Counted from the first letter of the stretch, positions 31,202-43,129 are shown. The stretch is DNA of 64,000 nucleotides from Fragilaria crotonensis (GCA_022925895.1 JAKSYS010000257.1:1-64000); one strand, 5' to 3'. The notes: generated from the letters alone by a model not told the origin. A program made the numbers and translations.

Positions 31202-32143
31202 TTAGACAATGTCATCCCCCGCAACAACGTCAATGGCCTTGAGTGGTGGTGGTTCCCAATTAAAAATGACTTCTTGTTCATCCTTGGTCAGACGAGACAC
31301 TGCCCAATGAGCGTACATCAAGGCGCAGACATCGTAAAGAGCATGAGTCGTAATGGGCACGGCCAGATTGCCTGCAGTTTGGTAGAGGTAACCAAAGTAG
31401 AGACTTGCCAGGGTTGCCAAAAGAGCATACGCGGGAGTGACGGCATGCAACAGACCAAAGATAATGGCAGTCACACCCAAGGCGACACCCTGCCCTATGC
31501 GAGCCGTCAATTCGTACTGTAGCACACCTCGAAAGAGCATTTCTTCTCCAACACCCGCCGCCAATCCCAAGGCGATGGAGACAAGGAGACCCACAATGGG
31601 TTTGAAGGTACCTCCCAAGAGGGCCATGACACTTCGTTGAGTTGCCAAGGTGACTTGACGCAAGGCTGGTATTTCTTGTTCCACAAAATCAAGCAAATAG
31701 GCAATGAATCCTAATGGAAGTGCCTTGAGTACACCATCGGCAATAGCTCCAGTACTGAAGTTAATATCCGGGCCCAACCCATAATTCGGGGTTTTAAGGA
31801 ATAATGCCAAGATAACAGCAGCACCAATCAATAAAGACTGACCGCCCACTAAAAATAATGTAGTCTTGATATCAAACAAATCATCATCATCTGTGGAGGC
31901 AGATGCCTTGAGAACTGCAGATTTCCACGAGGTCGTCCAACAACGTCGGTGACACGGTGGAGTCGGCTTGCGCGCTCGCGGATTGGAAAGTTGTTCTTCT
32001 CCGCCGCCAACACTGCTCACAACACCCCGTGTCGTGAAGGAACGAATGGGAACAGGAATAAAGGCTCCTGCCGATGATGCAGCAAGGCAAATCAGGAGCA
32101 CAAATGGAGAATTTCGAGCAATGCGAGAGGATGCTGTCATCAT
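31202..32143 (-). CDS. CPBP-family intramembrane protease, plastid-targeted
   Basis: The preferred start is ATG 32143 (MMTASSRIARNS, 313 aa), because a signal peptide (FVLLICLAASSAGAF) follows at once; an upstream in-frame ATG at 32215 would add 24 residues. SAGAF resembles the diatom plastid cleavage motif. The mature part has several membrane helices and the CPBP/Abi signature: GVGEEMLFRGVLQ (EExxxR), FGLLHAVTPAYA and ITTHALYDV supply the Glu and His residues thought to bind zinc. The family cleaves or processes membrane proteins or prenylated peptides; plant plastid members act in thylakoid or envelope processes. The substrate is unknown. The gene is intact. Confidence 0.88.
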   Translation of the reverse strand: MMTASSRIARNSPFVLLICLAASSAGAFIPVPIRSFTTRGVVSSVGGGEEQLSNPRARKPTPPCHRRCWTTSWKSAVLKASASTDDDDLFDIKTTLFLVGGQSLLIGAAVILALFLKTPNYGLGPDINFSTGAIADGVLKALPLGFIAYLLDFVEQEIPALRQVTLATQRSVMALLGGTFKPIVGLLVSIALGLAAGVGEEMLFRGVLQYELTARIGQGVALGVTAIIFGLLHAVTPAYALLATLASLYFGYLYQTAGNLAVPITTHALYDVCALMYAHWAVSRLTKDEQEVIFNWEPPPLKAIDVVAGDDIV

Positions 32144-32215
32144 CGTGCTCGAGGGTTTTTGTTCCTCCTCGTCGGAGTACATCAGTATGTACACTGTGTA
32201 GCACGCATAGCACAT

Positions 32216-33522
32216 AATTGCCTATCATCCCTTGTACTCGAGTACAGAAGTGCCGTCTTGATTTTTTGTACTCGGAGTATTTGAATGCTAGCTACAGTAG
32301 TAACACTACTGCCGATAAAAAGACGAGCTATTTTCATACAACCACCACGCACGTCTGGCTACTGGCTACTCTACCCTCTCTAGTAGTAGTAGAGTAGTGG
32401 TAGAAGTAGACTACTGTAGCATACGGTGCTCAGAGCTCGCAGCACAAGATTGAAACGTACTCCCCATTTTTACCTCGGGGGAACAGCTTTTGTTCTGTCG
32501 AGTACACGATTCACCTACTGTATGACCTGATACACAAGTACTGCGACTAGCACAGCCCACTGTCAGACGGAACAGGAAATAACGTGTGGGCCACTGGGCC
32601 GGTTTCCACTGTCACCATATACTGTCGCACTCATGTTCTGGCGTCATCCACGCATCTCTCAGAGGGGCCAGATGACACGTGACACGTGACGCGCTTGCTC
32701 AATCCTCATAAACTTCATCCGGAATGGGATGGTTCGTCTTGGTTCGACGAATTCTCCATCCCAAACAAACTTCGAGACTCTTGGGAACTCGCCAAACATT
32801 TCTTAAATAGTTGAAATACTATGATTTGTGCATCCTTTCATCCTGGTTCGGTACATGTGTAGTTCGTTTTCAACATGATAAAATATGCGCCAAACACCTA
32901 ATCATCATCATATTCATTGACGAAATCTTAATAAAGTTCTCCTAGCATTTCGGTTTCCTAACTGAACAGTGAGTAAGACACCGTTAATTCTCAAATGGAT
33001 TACACCAATCGTATGTGACTCTGAATGCTCCATTTTGATGTAAGAACCAATGGGAAGGCCACACTCGCATTATGGATTCTCCACAAATACTAAGTATTTT
33101 CTTCCTCTTGACACACCATCTGCCGAAGTGACAAGGAAACAGCTGCCGACACCTTGGCTTGTCGTAGTTTAATCCGTACAAAAATTTTAGCATTCCTTTT
33201 ATACGACCGGATCCAACTCCCACCGGCCACCTCTGCCCATTGGTTCCTTTACATGCCGTAAAAAAATTATTAATTATGTGTGGCAGGCCAGTCAAGAGCG
33301 AGGGCGACGGCAACCCATGGAGACACAAAATATAAAAATTCTGTTGGATCACACACGAACAACGAAAAAAAGATCTCTCGCTTACACAACACACAATCAC
33401 ACCGCACACACACGAGTTCGCTTTGCGATTACATTAACGATCCATTCTAATCTGATTCGGAACGAAGTATTCCCACCTGCTCTCACATCACCGACAATAA
33501 ACGACGAAGAAGCGAAATCATC
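32216..33522. other. Intergenic, no supported gene
   Basis: TAC/ACT-rich text fills 32230-32560, including CTCTAGTAGTAGTAGAGTAG. A minus-strand open frame (32984-33409, 141 residues) is Cys-rich but matches nothing I know and starts in the presumed promoter of the TPR gene. It is left out as unsupported. Confidence 0.4.
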
Positions 33523-34542
33523 ATGAGACAAATCCATGCGAGCTCCACAATGAGTAATAGTCGGAATGATCACTGTCATGACGATGGTGAAATGAATCCT
33601 TGTCTTGGACTATCCAGTTCTCGTTGCAATCAATTTCCCAGATCGGCATCATCATCATCATTAGCCGCGGCATCATCATCATCGGAATCCAAGTTGTTGC
33701 ACGTGCTGAACGATGGGATGGGACAAGAACGTGGTATCCCACGATCCATATCCCTTCCAAGCACACCCACCAAACAACCAGTAGCTGCTTCTTCAAAGCG
33801 AACCCATAGCATTCCTTCGCGTCATTCTCCCACACTGACAACAAACACAACCACTCACAATGCCAATAACAACAGCAACAACAACAATCACCATGCCATT
33901 GTGGCTACCGCAAATCTTTCTCCGTACAAACGTAAAATTGAAGCTATTGGGAATGGTTGGAATGCCGAGGGATTACAGAATGCCAAGACGGGACAATGGG
34001 AAAAAGCAGTCTATTGTTGGGAGAATGCTCTCGAAATTCGACTTCAACTTTTGGGAGATTATCATCCCGATGTGGCCAATACGTGGAACAACATGGGAAT
34101 CGCTCTCGGAAAAGTAGGCGAACATGATCGTGCCATGATGTGCCTGAATCGAACCTTGGAAATACGAACCTTTTGGATCCAACATGCGAGTGCCGGAAAC
34201 AATAAGCACAATCAGGATTTGGAGATTGCAGCGACTATTCAAAATATTGGTAACATTTTGCAACAAATGAACGATTACAATGGCGCCTTGGCATGCTTTG
34301 AACAAGCCAAAGCGACACAAATTGCCGTCAAGGAAGATTTCTTGGTGGCACGAACGTGTACTGCCATGGCTCGGCTGCACCTTGAAAATCTCAAGGTGGA
34401 CATGGCATTGGATTCCTACAAGGAGGCGCTCTCGTTCTACACAAAGGCCGGGTACGGAAATGGGGATGACGATTATGATTCCGTCCTCGAGGATATCAAT
34501 GAAACTGAACGACAGCTGAGCATCCATCAAGTTGTGTTCTGA
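33523..34542 (+). CDS. Tetratricopeptide-repeat protein
   Basis: 339 residues from ATG 33523 (a second Met follows at 33550). The first ~130 residues are low-complexity (Ser runs, N-rich HNANNNSNNNNHH) and probably disordered. From ~140 there are about four TPR units of the kinesin-light-chain type: WNAEGLQNAKTGQWEKAVYC, DVANTWNNMGIALGKVGEHD, ATIQNIGNILQQMNDYNGAL and ARTCTAMARLHLENLKVDMA. TPRs bind partner proteins. Such short TPR proteins are numerous in diatoms; a specific role cannot be given. No targeting signal is evident. Confidence 0.85.
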   Translation: MRQIHASSTMSNSRNDHCHDDGEMNPCLGLSSSRCNQFPRSASSSSLAAASSSSESKLLHVLNDGMGQERGIPRSISLPSTPTKQPVAASSKRTHSIPSRHSPTLTTNTTTHNANNNSNNNNHHAIVATANLSPYKRKIEAIGNGWNAEGLQNAKTGQWEKAVYCWENALEIRLQLLGDYHPDVANTWNNMGIALGKVGEHDRAMMCLNRTLEIRTFWIQHASAGNNKHNQDLEIAATIQNIGNILQQMNDYNGALACFEQAKATQIAVKEDFLVARTCTAMARLHLENLKVDMALDSYKEALSFYTKAGYGNGDDDYDSVLEDINETERQLSIHQVVF

Positions 34543-35689
34543 AACCAACAGTCGGTTACTATACACTTCGAGGTACTCTGAGGACTACAAAAATTACACG
34601 CCCGCACAACCCCATGCATAGATTAGGGCATAGAAACTCTAGAACTAGATTAAAGCATTAGATTTGAATACTGAGTTGATTCCTCGGACGGAAGTGAGCA
34701 ACAGATTAATAGTCGCGATGACAGCTGGAGAGGAACTTGTCTCTCCTGGTGATACACAAGCAGTCTTGCTGAATGGCTCCATTGTTGCCGCGGCCACTTT
34801 TGACCTTGGCTGACTTTTTGCCAAGTGAAGTGTGGCTCATCCTTAGTCTGTCAAGATCGATGTGCAGATCACAAGGATACTGATAAACTGATCTTGTGGG
34901 TAGGCAAGCTGGATAGTCAGGTGCCTTCTCAACAACATAGTAAATTGTTGTTCTTGACACCAGTCATCAATTCATCAGGAGTGATCTCCTCACCCTCGTT
35001 ATGGTCATCTTGATTGTGCATGAGCCAGGCAATCACAACTTTGTCACACAAAGCTCCTTATCCCTTGATGAGGTTGATGAGTTGTGCAAAGGAATGTTGC
35101 ATGCCAAAGTCCGAATGACTCTAGATCAACACCACTGCTACACAACCACGACGGACCATCCACTTCTTCCTCAAAGGGGGAAGCATCAAGGGCACTGCCA
35201 GAAAAGCTGACACAAACAAAAGAGCTAAAAAGACAGCCGACATGGACTTGCCAAGAATGACAAATCAAGCATCGACCTGACAGAGCTGTAGGCAGTTCAC
35301 CATAAACTTTGGCACACATCAATGAGAAAGCTCCATGAGATAGCCAAACAGAGAATCTTGCCAGCACATTGTCTCTCTCTCAATGCAGAATACTAATGTG
35401 CTCGGCTTATATGTATGCCAAGGCAATGAAGAGGCATTGTAGCTACAAGCACACAGAAGGAAAGTGGCACTGATGGAACCAAACATATGAAACCAGGACA
35501 AGTGATATAGGTCGACCTACTCGTCTCTACGATGCCTGGACTTACAGCCCAGATGACCGGTTGCGCTACCACTATGCAACTGCCTACATCAGGCAATTCA
35601 GTTGACTGGGATTTCTATACCTTCAGGAGGCAGCATCTGCTGAGGAAAAAGATTGAAACCTAGCATAATGAACAATTTTTGAATTCCAA
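34543..35689. other. Gene-poor stretch
   Basis: No protein gene recognised. It is less rich in TAC words than other intergenic regions. Together with the following copia relic it may be old transposon sequence. A tRNA-like segment at 35508-35585 was considered and not accepted. Confidence 0.35.
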
Positions 35690-35930
35690 GGTGGCCACCA
35701 CAAGTCCAACAAGAGATGAGTGGAAACCATTTGGATGTCTGACCTATTTGCTCACAAACCAACTTCAGAGCAACAGCTTGCCAATCCACAAATGGCCACA
35801 ATGGTCCAGTAGTCTACTTGGGATGGAATTTTGTATTGTTTGTGATGAAGAAGGACAGATTTGATGAACCCTCAAGTCCATGTCATGTGCAATGTGACCT
35901 TTATGACCATGAAAGGAATCAAAACAAAAT
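35690..35930 (+). pseudogene. Copia (CoDi-like) integrase C-terminus relic
   Basis: A short frame reads DEWKPFGCLTYLLTNQLQS and continues SLPIHKWPQW. After a stop and frame change NPQVHVMCNVTFMT follows (about 35862-35910). This order resembles the end of integrase in diatom copia elements (FGCPVYVL, LQSG, KW-PR-R-G, then SPQFHV-DD-F-T). Both ends are eroded and no LTR could be found. It is a different lineage from the intact-LTR copia at 10.8-16.9 kb. Assigned by pattern memory only. Confidence 0.45.
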
Positions 35931-38118
35931 TGTCAGCAGCTGAAGGCAAGATTCCTCCTGTGTCAGAAGGAGCCAGTATTATGTACAAGATGTCAACGGT
36001 ACCATGACAAATGGCAAGCATGCGCAAAAAGCAAAAGCACCTCACACTACAAAAAACAGAAGTGAAACGGCAAGCAATCCGGTATCTTCATTCATTGGGG
36101 ATGACGGTCCACCAACACCCATCAACACAACTTGTACTACATCAGGCAACAGTGCATGAGTACTTTGTGGGTGTGCTTTCTTCTTATCATGATGCAAACA
36201 AATATTGACATTTGAGTTTGCCTTCATTTTGATGCACTACCCATCAGTAGGGCAAATATTGGAGTTCCCACAACTTCTTGCTGATGATATTCACGGCAGA
36301 TTCAGATCTGGACACAGCATCATAGTAATGCTATCACTAGCAGGCAATGAGCGAGGAGGACGACCAGCAAGAGTTCCCCAGGGTCAACATAGATCAGAGG
36401 TTAGATGGAATGATCCAGCATATGTTGCAACTGCACCTCCTTGACCAAATACTGGACAACACGGATACATAGTAATCAATCATGCTGCCTGCCATTGCTA
36501 CTATGGAAGTCTCAACTACAAATGGAGGTGGTGGTTCTAACATTCTTGTTGACGACAGAAGGCTAATAGATCATTCTCAGTTATACAATCAGAGATGCAA
36601 TCCCAAAGATGGAGCTAATGAAGGAGATGAAGTAAAAAATGAGAATACCCAACATTGGCTATGCAAGCCCAGCAAGTGAATTCGATGGTTGTCTGTTTGA
36701 GGACAAAAGCAGGGTGGATGAGATGGCCAGAGTCCAGCCACAAGTATTGGCCTTGAATGAAGAACCTCAATGTACTAAATCTCCATCATTTCAGGGACTA
36801 CTTCAAAAAACAAGAAGTTATTGAAAGCATCCATCAGATCCAAACCAATGATCAACCTGTGGACTTGTTCCATACAAAAAGCCCTTGAATAAGGACACAC
36901 ATCATCTCAAAACAGTTTATAGGCGGGTTAAACTTACGTGTTGGCAGAGAGGAGACATGTGACGATACCAGAGCCGAGAAAAACACCTTCTTTAATGTGT
37001 ATTGAAACACTCAAGAATGTAGAGTGGTTTTTGCATTAAAGCACGTTTCTGCTCATTCCTACTACCTACATTCATGCTGTACAATACAGTATGCTACAAT
37101 TTGCACTTTAGTACTGTAGTAGGCAGCACGACATTGCTGATGGTCTTCTTGATGAAGCAGACTTCAATGTATTGCTAACAGCCAGTGGAGCAACAAATCT
37201 TTTCAGCAGGAAAAAGAAGCTGAATAGTACTCATGCTCTTTGCACCACTTTACTTTGCTAGTGGATGAGCAGCTTGAGCAATCCAAGGGTAGAATTGCTT
37301 TAAATCATTCATTGACTCTCCAGCATATGAGAATATCAACAGTCGTTCCACCAGAATGCAAGGATTATTGCGCCGGACACTAACCCTTAATATGAAATTT
37401 TCGATTAAATGACATTCTGGAATTTTGGAATTGTGGCCAGGAAGTGGTGGTTTCAATCTCAAAAATACCAAAAAACTTTTGGTTTACAAACCACCTTCTT
37501 GTGCTAACCCCCCCCCCCCCCCCTCCCGTGATAGATGCTGACATATGGATGGGTACTATGTTTAATTGAAGTATTATACCAACTGAATTTAACTGCTGTA
37601 TTATACCACAAGCCCCTCCTAGAAACTGTATCGTAACGTATAATTGAATTAACCTTTAGGGTTACGGATTTGATGATTTTTGTGCTAGACCTCCAACCAT
37701 CATCAACAGAAAGCTGTTTTGTGTGAAATTGCATCATCGTCCCACAAAGATTCTGCCACTTAGCATATTAGTGTCGGTAGAGTGCACTAGTTGACGAGAC
37801 AACTGTCTAGAATGCGCACCAAATCTGAGATCTGGAAGCACTATGGGGATGTTTACCAGCCAGCCGCGCGATGTTGATGACATGCTGGTACCGATCAACA
37901 GCACAAAGCTAAGTCAAACACTGTAAGTGCTCAGCATGTAATGAGCCAATTATTGGAGCATCCAGACAGAGGGAGAAGCAGCAGAGATAGATTTAGTGGA
38001 TGGTATTGGTATCTAGAACTATTTTTGATCTCCTATCATAATACCTTGTATGCATACGAAGTTCATCATTGAGTACAAGTAATCGGGTGAAGCACTCTAC
38101 GGAAGATTGATGTAAGCC
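35931..38118. other. Gene-poor stretch with a poly-C run
   Basis: No gene recognised. It probably contains further decayed transposon sequence in its first kilobase. TAC/ACT words occur near 37060-37110 and a C homopolymer lies at 37508-37523. Confidence 0.35.
37508..37523. repeat. C16 homopolymer
   Basis: An unbroken run of about 16 C followed by TCCC. Runs of this length are prone to miscounting in any sequencing method. Confidence 0.85.
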
Positions 38119-38559
38119 GTGTACTACACCGCTGTTCTACTCGATACTGTGGTATTATATATATGGTACATTCTATCCGGTAGAATACAGCATGCGGCAT
38201 GCATTTTCAGAAGTGGTATGTCATTCAGTCTACTGGTACTTGTACCATTGAGTGTATCACATGCTTGTACTGTAGCAGTTGTACCTTCTTGTCCGCGAAA
38301 CCAAGCACGTATTGGAATTGAGCAAGTCAAACTCCTTTCACGTCTGGGACTCAAGACTCGCAAAGACTCAACACCCCAGAACGCGACTACCGAAATGAAA
38401 AACCTTGTGACAAAAAGCGATCACAAAAATCTTAACGACGAATTCATCAAGAATACCTTACTCAGCTGATTAAATATCACTAGAGTTGATAAGTGTAAAC
38501 TCTGGGTAAATCACACTCCGACAAGGTCTCACATAGTACATTTCAGATCGCAAAACACC

Positions 38560-39255
38560 ATGAAGTTCGCAATTGCTATCATTGCTAGTTCTATCTATAC
38601 GGCCCAGGCAACCCTATCCGCCATGCGCGTGGGCCCCAGAAGCCTCAATCGTGTCGGGCAGCGGTTTGAGTTTGGACGAGAAGTCGACGTTGGTGATGAG
38701 GATGCTGCGTAAGTAGACTCTCATATGTTCAGTAAACGGTTTCCTGATTACACCAACGAGCTCGGACGGATGTGCTCACTGGTTTGATTTTCTGACCCAT
38801 ACAGCTTTGCGGAGTTAAATGCTGCACACAAGAGATTACTCCAGGATGCATCCTTCTTGAACTCGATGTCGTATCCTGGAATGTCGTTGTCGTCTTTTGG
38901 AATGTCGTTCAGAAGGATGCCTGAAGAGCGTCTGGATGATGATGGTTTCAAGCGTCTCATGGCTGACGCCGCACTTAATCAGGATGTCATTTCATTGGAA
39001 CGGTATGAGCTTGCTGAGGAAAACAGCCCAGTTGGCTTGACAGCGGCCACTGGTAGTGGAAGCAAGGAATCGTCACAGGAGTACATCGATCTTGCATTGT
39101 TTGTCGTGGTATCGGCATTGATGGTGGTGGTTGTTTACCGCCGAAAGCGAGCTACCCAAAAACGCAGTTACGGCGAGGATCGCTCTGAGTGTATCAGTTC
39201 AAGCATTTTAGGCGACGACATGCGCGGAGATGAGACAATGGGTGCTTCCGTCTAA
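38560..39255 (+). CDS. Signal-peptide and single-TM protein, two exons, unknown function
   Basis: Exon 1 is 38560-38708 and exon 2 is 38805-39255. The 96-nt intron begins GTAAGT and ends CCATACAG, and splicing gives 199 residues in one frame. The start MKFAIAIIASSIYTAQA is a signal peptide. The lumenal or extracellular part is short with a Ser/Met-rich stretch (SYPGMSLSSFGMSFRRMP). A membrane helix (LALFVVVSALMVVVVY) near residue 145 is followed by a basic RRKRATQKR stop-transfer and a ~35-residue tail. This predicts a type I membrane protein. No enzyme domain is recognised. The reading frame continuous across the junction supports the splice call. Confidence 0.8.
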
Positions 39256-39786
39256 TGGCTCTGGTGAGAGATTCGTGGATGAAGTCGAAGCACGAAGTTC
39301 GTTCGATAGAACTCCAGGACGTCGATGTTGTGAGTTGCGAGGGCGATGTATTTTTGGTATGCTGAGATTTTTGTTTTACATATGTAGACGAGTATATAAT
39401 AGAGACGCGTGTTAATCAAGATGTGAAAAAGCAACTCCTTGTTGACGCAAAAGTGGTAAAGAGGGAAAGGGCGTTGCAATGAAAAGAAAACCTTATAGAG
39501 ATTTAACCTTTACGGTGTCCTCCTATCCTTTGCCACGTGACTGTGCCACTAGCTACCCAGTAAGGATCCGGTGCGTCCGGAATCAAACGGTCCCGTACAA
39601 AATGAGCATGGGAATGTTTACTCACTGCGTCATTGCTTGTCGACAATGGCGCTGATGAAGGTAAAACTGAACAGCGCACTGGAGAGTCGCGCCCCAAACT
39701 TCTCCCTCAGGGTGGATGCGAACGTTCGTGTCCAAACTTGCCGTAACTTGAACTGACTTTGTAAATACACGTCTTTTGTCGGTCGA
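39256..39786. other. Intergenic, no gene seen
   Basis: Only short unsupported open frames on both strands. It separates the TM-protein gene from the convergent glycosyltransferase-like gene. Confidence 0.45.
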
Positions 39787-41005
39787 CTATACTCCCTGCT
39801 TGCTCATGAGCAAGTTTTGGGTATCATCCCATAATTCTGTGGACGTCTTACTTGCACTGCCTATGTACGGAGTCGCCTTCAGCACGCTGCTTGAACCTAC
39901 GGTTTGATTCAAGTGGTTGGTCAAATTATGCCTCAGCTGCAGGCATAAGTTGTACCGATCTACCATTTCCTTGTCCGTCATTGTGGAGTCAAAATCATGC
40001 ATAGAACTGTGCACCGTCCCGTCGTTGTATAGCAGGCGATTCAAACTATTTCCCACATACATGAATTCATTCCCTGCTTCTTGTCGAGTCATGGGAAAGG
40101 CCACACCACCTGACTCGACGCAATGATACGAGTCATGCTGCAGACAATCATTCCGAGCCAAAGGCACAATGTACTTCCAAAGAAAGTCTTGGTCGTCGGT
40201 GTAGACAAACTTTCCATTCGCCTCCCTCGAACTGCTTCGTGTTTGGTTGTTGACATAAAATCAAATAGGAGTTTTTCCATGTCCATGTTGGTGTTCATGT
40301 CGGTGCTGTTGGATGCTACCGTATGATGATGACTGTCCCTAATACTACGACGACCACCCCACATACCTGCCAGAATCACTGCAAATCCGTGTGGATCATG
40401 CAAAGGATGGTCTCTCATAATGTGGAAGGTCGTCCCCGATCGAATCCATTCCTCGACAGCCACCTTTTCTCGGAGTGTCGGTTGAGAATCGGCATCCCGA
40501 ATGGCGTACAGTTCTACTGTCGGATCCGACGCCACGAGGTATCTCCAACAACGAGGATTCACATGATTGGCGATCCAGGATGGAAATTCTGATTGACATT
40601 CATGAGTTTGACCATGGTAATGTTGGCAAGCTGTTGCAGTGCATCCTGCGGAACCTCATCATCATGGTAGACGCGAAGCTCCCAGTCAGGATAGATGGAT
40701 TGACTTTGCATGGCAGTTTGAATCATGGCAAAAGCGTACCGTGAGCTGTTGCCGTAGAGGCTGTACGACAGGACTGAGAGGCCTCCAGTTCCACTGGCAT
40801 GATCTTGCATCATGATATCACGGGAGGTTGAATCCACGTCGGGGTCTTTAACGAAAGAATTGATGTTGTCTTGACGGAACATTTCATCCGTAGGCAGGAG
40901 ATGGCAATTGAATACTAGCTGAACAGAAATGACAATGGCCAAGCACATGGCAACGAACGCTTTCTGGATCATTGTCGGCATTTTGCGTCGATTCAATCTG
41001 ACCAT
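39787..41005 (-). pseudogene. DxD glycosyltransferase-like gene, type II membrane, two frameshifts
   Basis: Starts at ATG 41005 with a signal anchor (AFVAMCLAIVISVQLVF). The first frame carries LSVLSYSLYGNSSRYAFAMI and YPDWELRVYHDD. After a shift near 40560 the second has CWRYLVASDPTVELYAIRDADS, EWIRSGTTFHIMRDHPLH and ILAGMWGGRR. After another near 40260 the third reads KFVYTDDQDFLWKYIVPLA. The order matches a glycosyltransferase-like family in which RDADS is the metal- and nucleotide-sugar-binding DxD. It would act in the secretory pathway. The second shift falls in a CAACAACCAAAC context. It is either a pseudogene or affected by sequence errors, since domain order and length are otherwise complete. 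Confidence 0.72.
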
Positions 41006-41666
41006 TCTTCGTTCGATCTATACAAGGTCGTGAGTGTGGACGTCCAGTGCGATGTGCAATGGCATCGGTCAAGGCGATCGTGTGATGGTCGGATGTCCAA
41101 TGACACTTGAGTGCTCCAGTACTCTACTATAGCTACCGTAGTACTCCATATATATACTATGTGTACTGTACATATAAACTGTACCTAAGATAATACAGAT
41201 ATTTTTTGTCATACTCTGCCATGTCGACATAACAACATGCATAATGCACACTTATTACGCAACAATCAAATTCATATCGCAATACATACAGTACGAAGCA
41301 GAGGCGACGTGGCGACATTACACGTCAGACTGGTACTCGGAGCATTTATCATTGTATTTTTGTATTTTTGCTAATTCGACAGTACGACAGTAAAGTCATT
41401 CTTCCTAGTAATCCAGTAGTAGTAGATGGGAAGAGCGACGTGTTCCTATCGTATGCATACTTCCTAATATTCCGCTACTGTAGTAGTTGAGTACAGTACT
41501 TGGAGTACAAGGTACTGTACCAACGTCAGGTACGGAGTACTACCAATAGCTACAGTAGTAAAGTAAAATACTACAGGACAAGTACAAGTATCTAAATCTT
41601 GACTATGAACCATGAACAACATGGCGCGGTCTGCTTCTGCCTCATTTATCACTGGCGCCTTGCACA
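41006..41666. other. Intergenic rich in TAC/GTA words
   Basis: Divergent upstream region between the glycosyltransferase-like gene and the TatD-like gene. It has dense TAC/ACT text (41110-41180, 41470-41590), including GGTACGGAGTACTACC. No gene is seen. Confidence 0.5.
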
Positions 41667-42641
41667 ATGAGGATGTTGGCCTTTGATGCTCACAATCACA
41701 TTCATTTGGGACGAAGCAGCGTCCCATTGCCAACCATTTTTGCTGGATGTAGTAGTCGTTGTAATGACAGCGACCCGGAAATCTCTAGTAGTCGACTTGG
41801 TGGGATTGCGATCATGAGTACACATCCCCGAGACTATCCGACAGTTCTAGAATTGTCACGTTCCATCCCAGGCGCGTGTCGATCCGAAGATATTGCAGTC
41901 AAAGTGGTTCCATGCTTTGGCGTGCATCCTTGGTTTCTACATGAACTGGATTCTGATGATGTTGTCACACGCAGTGCAACAACATCAACAAACGATAATG
42001 ACAGTGACGACAACAACAACGACCAAGAGACTGCGACGTCAACTCCAATGTGGCTACAAGAATTGGATCATTGGATCAAGAGCACACCAGAAGCGATTGT
42101 TGGTGAAATTGGGATGGATGGATTTCATTTTGATGGAAACACTGGAAAGTTAACAACGCCCATGGAAGATCAAATCCAAGCCTTTGAAGCACAAATGGAA
42201 ATTGCAGCTCGGTTGCAACGACCAGTCAGTATTCATGCAGTCCAATGCTTTGGTCCGCTCATGGTGTCATTATCCAAGCTCAAAAAGAATCAACAACAGA
42301 AACGAGGCGCAGGTCTCCCACCCAAAATGTACTTTCATGCCTTCGGTGGCAAGGTGGGGACGATTGATCAACTTCTGGCCTTGTGCGGCTCAAAGCCAGG
42401 TCAAGTATACTTTGGATTTAGTCCTGTTGTCAACTTTCGATCTCCAAAAACTGCATCTGTGATTCGCAAGGTGGGGTTGAATCGGTTAGTTCTCGAAACA
42501 GATCATGAAGATGCATCCTTGGTCCCTCAGAGTATAGATGAAGGGATCTCGCTCATTGCCGATGCGTTGAACGTTTCGCGGGATGAGGTAGTGGAACAAA
42601 CCACGCGGAATGCATTTGACTTGTATGGACTTCACGATTAG
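41667..42641 (+). CDS. TatD-type metal-dependent hydrolase
   Basis: 324 residues from ATG 41667. An amidohydrolase-fold protein with the TatD pattern: FDAHNHIHLG near the N-terminus holds the HxH metal pair, IVGEIGMDG the bridging Glu, PVSIHAVQ and MYFHAFGG further His ligands, and LETDHEDAS the conserved Asp. TatD proteins are Mg-dependent DNases; more distant eukaryotic members include the fission yeast Scn1 type, which this one resembles in length. An acidic Asp/Asn insertion (SDDNNNDQE) sits near residue 115. No targeting signal is seen and the gene is intact. Confidence 0.88.
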   Translation: MRMLAFDAHNHIHLGRSSVPLPTIFAGCSSRCNDSDPEISSSRLGGIAIMSTHPRDYPTVLELSRSIPGACRSEDIAVKVVPCFGVHPWFLHELDSDDVVTRSATTSTNDNDSDDNNNDQETATSTPMWLQELDHWIKSTPEAIVGEIGMDGFHFDGNTGKLTTPMEDQIQAFEAQMEIAARLQRPVSIHAVQCFGPLMVSLSKLKKNQQQKRGAGLPPKMYFHAFGGKVGTIDQLLALCGSKPGQVYFGFSPVVNFRSPKTASVIRKVGLNRLVLETDHEDASLVPQSIDEGISLIADALNVSRDEVVEQTTRNAFDLYGLHD

Positions 42642-43129
42642 TTGATTTGTGAATGGACCTTGGATTGGATTGTTTCCAAACAACAACGCTGCTCAGTGAT
42701 TAATCGACGGTACCCCCCGTGTTTTTATCGGGTTTTGGGGTGCGGACATGCCACCTCCTTTCGTGGAATTAATCTCGCTCCTCAGCGGCAGACCCAAAAA
42801 TGGGCGCTGGGTCATTCTAACTCGTGTACGAAAAACGAGACATGCAATTCAATATTCTGGGACAAGCGACTTTGATGATGAGCCATTGGACAATTAATGC
42901 CTGTCTGTGCATCACGTTGACTGTGAAAGCTGACTAAACCACGCCCATCTCGTTGCGGATTCCCAAGGAACGTCCATGGGAAAGGGCAACATCGGATTAC
43001 GCACAAGACACACGGTCAGGTTGATGTCCCTTACGTTCACAAGAGACGCTGACACTAGAGCATGCATAATAAACTCTCTCATGATTAATAGAAATAGTAC
43101 CCCCTACTCCCTCTATTATATAAGAATGA
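42642..43129. other. Intergenic between convergent genes
   Basis: No gene or known signal is seen between the TatD-like gene and RAD1, which converge here. Confidence 0.5.

Noticed and set aside
32984-33409. A 141-residue Cys-rich minus-strand open frame as a gene.
   Set aside because: No signal peptide or motif recognised, and it lies in the presumed promoter of the TPR gene; length alone is weak evidence.
35508-35585. A tRNA-like segment on the minus strand (TAGTGGTAGCGCAACC ... CTGGGCTGTAAGTCCAGG) suggesting a tRNA-Tyr with anticodon GTA.
   Set aside because: The anticodon arm looks good, but the spacing to the D-arm is about eight bases too long, there is no TTCGA-type T-loop and no acceptor stem pairs. 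It may be a decayed tRNA-derived sequence only.
38119-38469. A 116-residue plus-strand open frame upstream of the two-exon TM-protein gene.
   Set aside because: It starts at GTG in TAC-rich text and has no recognised motif; it may be leader DNA of the next gene.
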